From Fluviicola sp. (GTDB lineage: Bacteria > Bacteroidota > Bacteroidia > Flavobacteriales_D > Crocinitomicaceae), in NCBI RefSeq assembly GCF_029266855.1, contig NZ_JAQSWB010000001.1, forward strand, positions 186,001 through 250,000: a stretch of 64,000 nucleotides of DNA. The letters run 5' to 3'. Below the pieces are notes generated by a model. That model was given only the letters and a program-made list of their open reading frames with translations. It was not told the DNA's origin and made no database searches. The position numbers and the translations under genes were made by a program. Shown one piece after another: positions 51,370 through 58,196 of this stretch (position 1 is the stretch's first letter; every line of letters begins with the position of its first letter).

Positions 51370-51825
51370 ATGATACCAAAAAGATCCAAATATGCTATTC
51401 AGGCTTTGAAGTGTTTAGCGAAGGTTTATCGCGATAAGAAGCATTTGTCCATTGCCAGCATTGCCGAGGAGGAAAAAATTCCTCGTAAGTTCCTGGAAGC
51501 AATTCTGCTACAATTGCGAAATGGCGGCATGGTTGGAAGTAAAATGGGTGCGAATGGCGGTTATTTCCTGGTTAAACACCCGGATGAAATTGTACTGAGC
51601 AACATTATTCGGGCAACCGGTGGACCAATCGCTTTATTACCTTGCGTAAGCTTGAATTTTTACGAGGAATGTGCTGAATGTCCGCATGAAGATTTGTGCG
51701 GATTGCATGATGTAATGCTCGAAGTGCGTGAAGCAAGTATCCATATTTTATCAAAAACAAGTTTGGCTGATTTAATTTTACGCGAAAAAAAATTAGCACG
51801 AAAAGCTGAAAGCAAACGTAAATAG
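51370..51825 (+). CDS. Rrf2 family transcriptional regulator, probable regulator of sulfur assimilation
   Basis: 151 residues. Winged helix in the first 70 (SKYAIQALKCLAKVYRDKKH, then the recognition part IPRKFLEAILLQLRNGGMVG). Four cysteines at 92, 101, 104 and 110 (LPCVSLNFYEECAECPHEDLC) make a possible Fe-S or cysteine-sensing site, comparable to IscR (three) or other Rrf2 members. It lies immediately upstream of the sulfate assimilation operon, like regulators of the CymR type, and a candidate operator is at 51842-51868. The regulatory target is inferred from position. Confidence 0.9.
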   Translation: MIPKRSKYAIQALKCLAKVYRDKKHLSIASIAEEEKIPRKFLEAILLQLRNGGMVGSKMGANGGYFLVKHPDEIVLSNIIRATGGPIALLPCVSLNFYEECAECPHEDLCGLHDVMLEVREASIHILSKTSLADLILREKKLARKAESKRK

Positions 51826-51841
51826 CGACTTTTTTTATTTT

Positions 51842-51868
51842 AATTCCTACTTATCCGATAGGAGTAAT
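51842..51868. promoter_or_regulatory. Candidate Rrf2 operator
   Basis: TTCCTACTTATCCGATAGGA (51844-51863): TCCTA and TAGGA half-sites separated by nine bases and flanked by AAT/AAT. It lies just after the Rrf2 gene and about 25 bases before the predicted -33 box of the sulfate operon leader. Confidence 0.45.
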
Positions 51869-51888
51869 GGAAAATAATCCTGCTTTTC

Positions 51889-51920
51889 CTTGTTCGTTTA
51901 GAATTCAGCCCTTTACTTTG
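51889..51920 (+). promoter_or_regulatory. Candidate promoter of the sulfate operon leader
   Basis: CTTG (51889-51892), 20-base spacer, TTACTTTG (51913-51920), one mismatch from TAnnTTTG. It would place the start of transcription near 51927, about 13 bases before the leader reading frame. Confidence 0.5.
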
Positions 51921-51939
51921 CACTATCAAAAAAACAACA

Positions 51940-52011
51940 ATGAATCAAAAGAACTTCATGCTTCATATGCAGATGTGCTGTATGCCTGAAAAGGTATTGC
52001 GGAAGGAATAG
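51940..52011 (+). CDS. Met/Cys-rich leader peptide of the sulfate assimilation operon
   Basis: A 23-codon frame, ATG 51940 to TAG 52011, containing MLHMQMCCMPEK: five Met and two adjacent Cys in 23 residues. It lies between the predicted promoter and an intrinsic terminator at 52035-52069, 77 bases before the first structural gene. Its last codons (CGGAAGGA at 52000-52007) can pair with the 5' arm of that terminator. A ribosome stalled at the Cys codons (51976-51981) would leave them free, whereas one reaching the stop codon would cover them. This is the layout of an amino-acid attenuation leader peptide. Not experimentally proven. Confidence 0.65.
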   Translation: MNQKNFMLHMQMCCMPEKVLRKE

Positions 52012-52047
52012 TTATAAATTAACAATGAGTTATGACCCTTCTTCCGT
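51999..52047 (+). promoter_or_regulatory. Predicted antiterminator pairing
   Basis: CGGAAGGA (52000-52007) can pair with TTCTTCCG (52039-52046) in eight base pairs including one G-T, sequestering the 5' half of the terminator stem. It is mutually exclusive with the terminator. Confidence 0.55.
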
Positions 52048-52069
52048 TTCTGCGGGAGAAGGGTTTTTT
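52035..52069 (+). terminator. Attenuator terminator before the sulfate operon
   Basis: ACCCTTCTTCCG (52035-52046), loop TTTCTG, CGGGAGAAGGGT (52053-52064), a 12-bp stem with one G-T pair, followed by TTTTTTATTT. It stands upstream of the operon's first gene, not behind a gene, so it must be read through or prevented for expression. Confidence 0.85.
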
Positions 52070-52088
52070 ATTTAGCAAAACAGGAATA

Positions 52089-52967
52089 ATGAAAAAGGTA
52101 TATATAAACGAATACGGACCAAGAGTTTCAGCTGCGGTTTATGGTTTTTGGAGATGGACAGAGGAAGATCTTCAGGATACTAAAAACTTTGAAGATGTAG
52201 TTTTGTTTACCAGGGAATTGGGAATCGATACGTATGATTTGAGCCCGGGACATGGAGCGTATGAACTGGAAACACAATTTGGGAAGCTCATTGAGTCGGG
52301 AGTGATCAATCAGTCTGAACTGGTTCTTTCCAAGAAAGTTGGCCTTCGTGAATATTCCGGAGCGTACGGAAGCGGAATTTATTATGATTTAAGCCCACAG
52401 TATATAACGACAAGCGTAGAAGAATCCTTGAAGCGATTGAAAAGGGATAAGATTGAAATTCTAATTCTGGAAAACTTCGATTTTCTCTCAGATTTTGAAC
52501 AAACTGCTTCTGCATTGTTGAAACTGCAGCGAAGTGGGAAAATTTCTTACATAGGAGTTTCAAACTTTAATGTGTTTCAGCAACGTTTGCTTTCGGCTTC
52601 TCTTTCACAACCGATCATCACGAACCATTTGGAGTTGAATTTGCTCCAAACGGAAGCACTTCATGATGGCAGGTATGATTTTATCCGCGAGCAGCATGGC
52701 CGTGCAATGGCATTTTCTCCTTTGGCAGATGGCCGGATCCTGTTGGGTGAAGATGCTCAGGCAGTTAAATTACGCCTGGCACTCATTGAGATCGGTAAAA
52801 AGTACGAGGCAAATGTAGAGCAAATAGCAGTTGCATGGCTGAATAAACTGGGTGCTCTTCCAATCATTGGAAGTAAAGAAAAACGCCGAATTCAAAACGC
52901 TGCAACAGCTCATACGTTTGAACTTTCCCAGGAAGATTGGTACTTCCTCTATAACGCAACGAAATAA
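52089..52967 (+). CDS. Aldo/keto-reductase-fold protein with altered catalytic residues
   Basis: 292 residues from ATG 52089; the frame's first ATG (52032) lies inside the terminator and is rejected. The chain aligns throughout with the YdhF-type aldo/keto reductases (GFWRWTEEDL, LKLQRSGKISYIGVSNFNVF, AFSPLADGRILL, LPIIGSKEKRRIQNA). Of the catalytic Asp-Tyr-Lys-His set, Asp (IDTYDLSPGHG) and Lys (LVLSKKVG) remain. The Tyr position is Ser, and the His position, normally LIHRPD, reads LENFDF. It may be a non-reducing binding or regulatory protein. First gene of the sulfate operon, 3 bases before the sulfite reductase gene start. Confidence 0.85.
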   Translation: MKKVYINEYGPRVSAAVYGFWRWTEEDLQDTKNFEDVVLFTRELGIDTYDLSPGHGAYELETQFGKLIESGVINQSELVLSKKVGLREYSGAYGSGIYYDLSPQYITTSVEESLKRLKRDKIEILILENFDFLSDFEQTASALLKLQRSGKISYIGVSNFNVFQQRLLSASLSQPIITNHLELNLLQTEALHDGRYDFIREQHGRAMAFSPLADGRILLGEDAQAVKLRLALIEIGKKYEANVEQIAVAWLNKLGALPIIGSKEKRRIQNAATAHTFELSQEDWYFLYNATK

Positions 52968-52969
52968 TC

Positions 52970-55075
52970 ATGGAAAGTTTCAGAACAGAATACGAACACC
53001 AGGTTGAAGCGAAAAAACTGAGGATTGAAAAAGACATTCTGGAGTTAGGCGATAAAATTGCTGCTTTTAAAGACGGTAAGATTCCGGAGGACAAGTTTCG
53101 TTCTTTGAGATTGGCACGTGGAGTTTATGGTCAACGTCAGCTTGGAGTTCAAATGATCCGGATCAAACTCCCTTACGGAAAAGTAACTTCTAATCAATTG
53201 CGCAGAATTGCCCAGGTGAGTGATGAATACAGTACCGGAAGGCTGCACATCACAACCCGGCAGGATATCCAGATTCATCATGTTTCTTTAGACAGAACAC
53301 CACAGTTGTGGGCGGATTTGGAAAAAGACGATGTGACTTTACGGGAGGCATGCGGTAATACTGTTCGAAACGTGACTGCAAGTGATAATGCGGGAATTAA
53401 TCCGGATGAATTATTTGATGTGACTCCTTATGCGGAACAGGTCTTTCAGTACTTTTTGCGAAAACCCTTTGGCCAGGAACTGGGAAGGAAAATTAAAATT
53501 GCTTTTAGCTCGGATGACCGGGATGATGCGCTCACTTTTATTCATGATTTTGGATTTATTCCACGTATTGAATCGGAGACAAAAGGATTCAAAGTTATGA
53601 TTGGAGGAGGGTTGGGAGCACAACCATTTTTAGCGCATATAGCTTATGAGTTTTTGCCCGCAGATGAATTGATACCATTCATTGAAGCCTCCATTCGTGT
53701 ATTTGATCGCCACGGTGAACGAAAAAGCAGAAATAAAGCACGGATGAAATACCTCATTTCTAAAATTGGTTTGGAAACTTTTTTAGACTTGGTGAAACAA
53801 GAGAAAACAGCGGTTCAGTTTGGTTCTCCGGAAGATCAGCTAAAGGTGATTGATACTTTTGAATACGAGAAACTCGATCCGATTAGCCCAGACAAATTGT
53901 TCACGGACGACCAGGATTATAATCAATGGATCCGGAGCAACGTCTCTCTTCAGAAGCAAGCCGGTTATCTGGCAGTATACATCAAAGTTCCATTGGGTGA
54001 TTTTTACACGGATCAGGCTCGTTCGCTGGCTTATTTGCTGGATAGCTTGAAGCTTCCGGAACTTCGTTTTACGGTCAATCAGAATATTCAATTAAGAGGA
54101 GTAAGAGCAGAGCAATTACAAACGGTTTATTCACAGCTTTCACAGCTGAACTTGAATGAATCGGGATATGGCGGATTGGCTGATATCACTGCTTGTCCGG
54201 GAACGGATACCTGTAACCTGGGGATTTCGAACAGTACGAATGTTGCATTGGAACTGGAATCATTTATACGATTAAACTATCCGAAACTGATTGAAGAAAC
54301 AGGGATTAGTATCAAAATCAGTGGTTGTATGAATTCCTGCGGACAGCATGGATTGGCTCAGATCGGCTTTCACGGGAGTTCCATTAAAACTAAAGAAGGA
54401 ACGCTTCCTGCTTTGCAAGTATTGCTGGGTGGAGGAAAAACAGGAGCCGGTGCAGGAAGAATTGCAGAAAAAGTAATTAAGGTTCCCAGTAAACGAGTGT
54501 TAAAAGTTGTGCAGGCAATTCTGGATGATTACCTCCGATTTCATGAAAACGAGGAAGAATTCAATGCTTATTATGACAAACAGGGAAATACCTATTTCTA
54601 CAATTTGCTGAAACCTTTAACGGATTTAGAGAATCTAAACTCAAACGAATACCTGGATTGGGGACAAGATGAACGGTTTGCAACTGCAATTGGTGTCGGA
54701 GAATGCGCCGGGGTTATCATCGACCTGGTTGCGACCTTATTTTTTGATGCGGAAGAAAAATTGTCTTCTGCCCGTGAAGCGTTGAAGGAAAGCCGTTATG
54801 CGGATGCAATTTATTATGGTTATTCTGCAGGAATTCATTCTGCAAAAGCGAAATTGATTGAAAAGGGAATCCGATGTAACTCACAACAAGAAATTTTAAC
54901 TGATTTCGATGCGCATCTTGGAATGGATTTCGGTTGGTCTGAGCAGAATAGTTTCAGTGAATTCATTTTGAGAATTAACAAGGAAAAAGCGTCAGAATAC
55001 TTTGCGAACCAATATGTAACTGAAATAGAAGAATTAATGTTTCAACTAAGTCCGTCGACTGCCAAAGATTTGTAG
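52970..55075 (+). CDS. Ferredoxin-type siroheme sulfite (nitrite) reductase with C-terminal HEPN-like domain
   Basis: 701 residues. Two ferrite-reductase-like halves (about 50-260 and 320-520), with the siroheme/4Fe-4S cysteines at 409, 415, 453 and 457 (TACPGTDTCNLG and SGCMNSCGQHG). Siroheme-contacting arginines are likely in the RLHITTRQDIQIHHV block. Residues of about 585-700 are an added helical domain (AREALKESRYADAIYYGYSA) resembling HEPN, known in Bacteroidota versions of this enzyme. The setting in a sulfate operon points to sulfite as the substrate: SO3(2-) to sulfide with six electrons from ferredoxin. Confidence 0.93.
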   Translation: MESFRTEYEHQVEAKKLRIEKDILELGDKIAAFKDGKIPEDKFRSLRLARGVYGQRQLGVQMIRIKLPYGKVTSNQLRRIAQVSDEYSTGRLHITTRQDIQIHHVSLDRTPQLWADLEKDDVTLREACGNTVRNVTASDNAGINPDELFDVTPYAEQVFQYFLRKPFGQELGRKIKIAFSSDDRDDALTFIHDFGFIPRIESETKGFKVMIGGGLGAQPFLAHIAYEFLPADELIPFIEASIRVFDRHGERKSRNKARMKYLISKIGLETFLDLVKQEKTAVQFGSPEDQLKVIDTFEYEKLDPISPDKLFTDDQDYNQWIRSNVSLQKQAGYLAVYIKVPLGDFYTDQARSLAYLLDSLKLPELRFTVNQNIQLRGVRAEQLQTVYSQLSQLNLNESGYGGLADITACPGTDTCNLGISNSTNVALELESFIRLNYPKLIEETGISIKISGCMNSCGQHGLAQIGFHGSSIKTKEGTLPALQVLLGGGKTGAGAGRIAEKVIKVPSKRVLKVVQAILDDYLRFHENEEEFNAYYDKQGNTYFYNLLKPLTDLENLNSNEYLDWGQDERFATAIGVGECAGVIIDLVATLFFDAEEKLSSAREALKESRYADAIYYGYSAGIHSAKAKLIEKGIRCNSQQEILTDFDAHLGMDFGWSEQNSFSEFILRINKEKASEYFANQYVTEIEELMFQLSPSTAKDL

Positions 55076-55106
55076 ACGGGAGGCAGGAATCAATAAAACT
55101 GAAAAA

Positions 55107-55883
55107 ATGAAGAATAAAGAAAATACGCACATTTCATTGGTTGGAGCAGGACCCGGAGATGTCGAATTAATTTCTGTAAAGGGATTGAATCGCTTGAAAA
55201 AAGCAAAAGTAGTGCTTTATGATGCCCTGGTCAATGAAGAGCTATTGACTTATGCTCCTACTGCCCGAAAGATTTTTGTAGGTAAGCGCAAAGGATTTAA
55301 AACCTATGAGCAGGAACAAATTAATCAATTAATGATTGATTGTGCGAATGAGTTTGGAGATGTTGTTCGCCTGAAAGGTGGAGATTCGTTCGTTTTTGGA
55401 AGAGGTATGGAAGAAATTATATTTGCAAAACAACATCACATTACCACCGAGGTGATACCCGGAATTTCGAGTTCTATATCGGTTCCTGCATTAGCAAATA
55501 TTCCTGTAACGCACCGTGGAATGAGCAATTCATTTTTTGTGCTTTCCGCTACTTTGTCTGATGGCTCCTTAAATCCTGAATTGAAAAAAGCAGCGGATCT
55601 GGATGCTACAGTGGTGATTCTGATGGGTTTGAGTCAGGTTGAAAAAATTGCAGACTTGTTTCATGGAAGTGGAAAATCACAAACTCCGGTAGCGGTAATC
55701 TATAATGGTTCTTTGCCGGAACAGAAAACAATTGTTGGAACAATCGAAACAATTTCCGGATTACATGAACAGGCAGCAATAAAAGGTCCTGGTGTCATTG
55801 TGATCGGTGAAGTAGTTTCATTTGCATCGGCTGATCCGTATGAGTTTTGTACAAATTCATCTGAAACAATTCACCATTCATGA
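55107..55883 (+). CDS. cobA: Uroporphyrinogen-III C-methyltransferase
   Basis: 258 residues. Family marks: ISLVGAGPGDVELISVKGLN at the start, VVRLKGGDSFVFGRG, and PGISSSISVPALANIPVTHRG. It uses two SAM molecules to make precorrin-2 from uroporphyrinogen III, the first step to siroheme needed by the adjacent sulfite reductase. The stop overlaps the start of the next gene by 4 bases, the gene for the following siroheme steps. Usual symbol cobA or sumT; here it serves siroheme. Confidence 0.95.
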   Translation: MKNKENTHISLVGAGPGDVELISVKGLNRLKKAKVVLYDALVNEELLTYAPTARKIFVGKRKGFKTYEQEQINQLMIDCANEFGDVVRLKGGDSFVFGRGMEEIIFAKQHHITTEVIPGISSSISVPALANIPVTHRGMSNSFFVLSATLSDGSLNPELKKAADLDATVVILMGLSQVEKIADLFHGSGKSQTPVAVIYNGSLPEQKTIVGTIETISGLHEQAAIKGPGVIVIGEVVSFASADPYEFCTNSSETIHHS

Positions 55884-57361
55884 GGGAGGCAAATACCAAT
55901 GAGCTTTTTCCTATTTTCCTGAAAACCCAGGAATTAAATGTCTTGCTTGTTGGTGGTGGAGAAGTAGCGCTGGAAAAATTAAAAGCATTATTAGTGAATT
56001 CTCCGGATACGCCTGTTTCTGTAGTTGCGCGTGAATATTCGGATGCATTTATCGATTTTGCCGAACGGCACGAAAGTGTGTTTTTGGAAGTGCGCAACTT
56101 CAAACCGTCAGACATAGAAGGGAAACAGCTCATTATTACCGCCTTAAATGATGTGGAAACTTCAGAATACATCATGAATTTGGCGAGTGATTCGGGAATC
56201 CTGTATAATGCTGCAGATAAACCCGAACTGTGTAACTTTTACCTGGGGTCTGTGGTTCGAAAAGGACATTTGAAAATCGGGATTTCAACAAACGGAAGAT
56301 CACCGACACTCGCTAAACGGTTGAAAGAAATTTTGGATGAAAACCTGCCGCTTGAATTAAATGATTCGGCCTTGCAACTGAATGAGTTCAGAAATTATTT
56401 AAAGGGAGATTTTAAGCAAAAGGTAAAAAAAATGAATCAGGCCACAGCCGCTTTACTGGTGAAAGCAGATAGTCCCTGGTACTTTTTTTCTCTACGGAAA
56501 TTGTCTTTGTATTTGCTTGGAATTATAGGGGTTATGCTCACAGGACATTTGCTTTTCACTTTAATTCCTTTGGAAAGTATATGGAATTCAGCATCAGCTG
56601 CAATAGATTCTTTGACGATTGATTTCGCTTATTTCGTTTTAGCAGGGTTTATTGCACAAATGATAGACGGAGCTTTAGGAATGGCTTATGGGGTTAGCGC
56701 CACGACTTTCTTATTGTCGTATGGAATTACTCCGGCAGTTTCAAGTATGGCGGTACATGCCTCGGAGATTTTTACGAGTGGTGTTTCGGGGATTATGCAT
56801 TTGCGTTTCGGGAATGTGAATAACCGTTTATTCAGGTCTATTTTAATTCCCGGAGTTTTAGGAGCAATTGTGGGAGCTTATGTATTAACGGAATTCGAAT
56901 CATACAATGATATTATCAAACCGATAGTGAGCGCATATACCTTGTTTTTGGGAGGATTGATTATTTACAAGGTTCTTCGGAAGAAACAAGCCCGAAAAAA
57001 AGTGACAAAAGTTGGTTGGCTGGGACTTTTGGGAGGTTTTTTGGATTCCATTGGCGGTGGTGGCTGGGGACCGGTTGTTTCCTCTACTTTGATTGCAAGG
57101 GGAAAACATCCTAGAATGATTGTAGGATCGGTCAATCTTGCCGAGTTTTTTGTGTCCCTGGCAAGTTCATTTACTTTTTTCACTGTCATTGGCACATCGA
57201 ATGTGTGGCAACCGCTTGCAGGATTGGTTTTAGGAGGAGTTTGCGCAGCACCGATTGCAGCCTACTTGGCCTCTAAGTTGAATATCAAAGCAATGATGCT
57301 GTTTGTGGGAATTGTTGTGGTCATAGTCAGCCTGCGCAATTTTCTGACCTTAATATTTTAA
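55880..57361 (+). CDS. Siroheme synthase domain (Met8-like) fused to TSUP sulfite/sulfate transporter
   Basis: 493 residues in two parts. Residues 1-200 match precorrin-2 dehydrogenase/sirohydrochlorin ferrochelatase: NAD loop LLVGGGEVALEKLKALL, and NAADKPELCNFYLGSVVRKG with the catalytic-type Asp113, then GISTNGRSPTLAKRLKE. After a membrane helix (about 208-230), residues 248-493 are a TauE/SafE (TSUP) transporter with repeated motifs (FIAQMIDGALGMAYGVSATT and GFLDSIGGGGWGPVVSST). One polypeptide may thus complete siroheme synthesis and move sulfite, sulfate or a related anion across the membrane. Overlaps cobA by 4 bases. Confidence 0.9.
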   Translation: MREANTNELFPIFLKTQELNVLLVGGGEVALEKLKALLVNSPDTPVSVVAREYSDAFIDFAERHESVFLEVRNFKPSDIEGKQLIITALNDVETSEYIMNLASDSGILYNAADKPELCNFYLGSVVRKGHLKIGISTNGRSPTLAKRLKEILDENLPLELNDSALQLNEFRNYLKGDFKQKVKKMNQATAALLVKADSPWYFFSLRKLSLYLLGIIGVMLTGHLLFTLIPLESIWNSASAAIDSLTIDFAYFVLAGFIAQMIDGALGMAYGVSATTFLLSYGITPAVSSMAVHASEIFTSGVSGIMHLRFGNVNNRLFRSILIPGVLGAIVGAYVLTEFESYNDIIKPIVSAYTLFLGGLIIYKVLRKKQARKKVTKVGWLGLLGGFLDSIGGGGWGPVVSSTLIARGKHPRMIVGSVNLAEFFVSLASSFTFFTVIGTSNVWQPLAGLVLGGVCAAPIAAYLASKLNIKAMMLFVGIVVVIVSLRNFLTLIF

Positions 57362-57364
57362 AAA

Positions 57365-58051
57365 ATGATTGAAAAAATAAAGACAATACCTTATACAACC
57401 CTGGAAGATTATTTGTTCCGGATCGCTTCACAGGAAGGAGTAAGGGTGGCCTTTTCTTCCAGTTTGAGTTGGGAAGACCAAGTTTTGACTCATGTGATCT
57501 ATTCGCAGGAATTGCCCATCCGTGTATTTACATTGGATACCGGAAGATTGTTCCCTGAAACATACAGTGTGATCGAAGCGACACGCCAACGGTATCAAAA
57601 AGAACTGGAAATTTATTTCCCTGAACATCAGGCGGTGGAACAGTTAGTGACCAGGAAAGGCCCGATTAGTTTCTATGAATCACTGGAAAACAGGAAGGAA
57701 TGTTGTTTCATAAGAAAAGTAGAACCCTTGAACCGGGCATTGAAAGATGTAGATGTTTGGGTAACTGGGCTTCGAGCAGATCATTCGGAAAACAGATCCG
57801 GGTTGGAATTGGTTGAATGGGATGAACAACGCCAGATCGTAAAGATAAATCCACTTGCAAATTGGAGCCTGGAAGAAGTGAAAGCATACATCAGGCAATA
57901 CAATATTCCTTATAATCCGCTGCAGGATCGCGGATTTGTAAGCTTGGGCTGTCAACCTTGCACACGTGCAATTAAAGAAGGTGAATCTTTCCGTGCAGGA
58001 AGATGGTGGTGGGAAGATAATTCAAAGAAAGAGTGCGGATTACATAGTTAA
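57365..58051 (+). CDS. cysH: Phosphoadenylyl/adenylyl-sulfate reductase, APS type
   Basis: 228 residues. PP-loop-like SSSLSWEDQVLTHVI, GLRADHSENRSG, and four cluster cysteines at 113, 114 (RKECCFIRK), 196 and 199 (LGCQPCTR), plus the catalytic Cys224 in ECGLH. The four extra cysteines bind a 4Fe-4S cluster and mark enzymes that reduce APS directly, unlike E. coli PAPS reductase. That agrees with the absence of an APS kinase gene or domain in this operon. Three bases after the transporter fusion gene. Confidence 0.94.
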   Translation: MIEKIKTIPYTTLEDYLFRIASQEGVRVAFSSSLSWEDQVLTHVIYSQELPIRVFTLDTGRLFPETYSVIEATRQRYQKELEIYFPEHQAVEQLVTRKGPISFYESLENRKECCFIRKVEPLNRALKDVDVWVTGLRADHSENRSGLELVEWDEQRQIVKINPLANWSLEEVKAYIRQYNIPYNPLQDRGFVSLGCQPCTRAIKEGESFRAGRWWWEDNSKKECGLHS

Positions 58052-58059
58052 AATATTTT

Positions 58060-58180
58060 CTCCCCTTGAGGGTCTGACGTCCCGATAGCTATCGGGACTG
58101 ACGAGTATCAGACTCCGTCATGAGGAGACTAAGAGGGGGGGCAAACACTAAATGACATCCCCCTTCAAAAGGGGAAGAAT
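58060..58180. repeat. Palindromic repeat cluster between cysH and cysD
   Basis: A perfect 20-bp palindrome GTCCCGATAGCTATCGGGAC (58079-58098) lies within a wider inverted repeat GTCTGA/TCAGAC. Next to it are degenerate copies of the C/G-rich element seen at 867-1014 (AAGAGGGGGG, CCCCCTTCAAAAGGGG). There is no T-run, so it is probably an mRNA-processing or dispersed element. A partner palindrome is at 5212-5227. Confidence 0.7.
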
Positions 58181-58196
58181 AAAATAATTTAAAAAA

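Noticed and set aside
52032-52088. Upstream ATG (52032) as the start of the aldo/keto-reductase-like gene
   Set aside because: It would translate the attenuator terminator; the ATG at 52089 begins the conserved N-terminus.
51826-52088. SAM or other known riboswitch upstream of the sulfate operon
   Set aside because: The short leader and its pairing do not show a SAM-I/II-type multi-helix core. A leader-peptide attenuator explains the reading frame and the terminator better.
52970-55075. HEPN domain as a toxin-antitoxin component
   Set aside because: It is fused to a complete sulfite reductase, has no apparent RxxxxH motif and no antitoxin neighbour.
58079-58098. Palindrome between cysH and cysD as an intrinsic terminator
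   Set aside because: It is a perfect palindrome without a usable loop or a following T-run, and the genes on both sides belong to one pathway.
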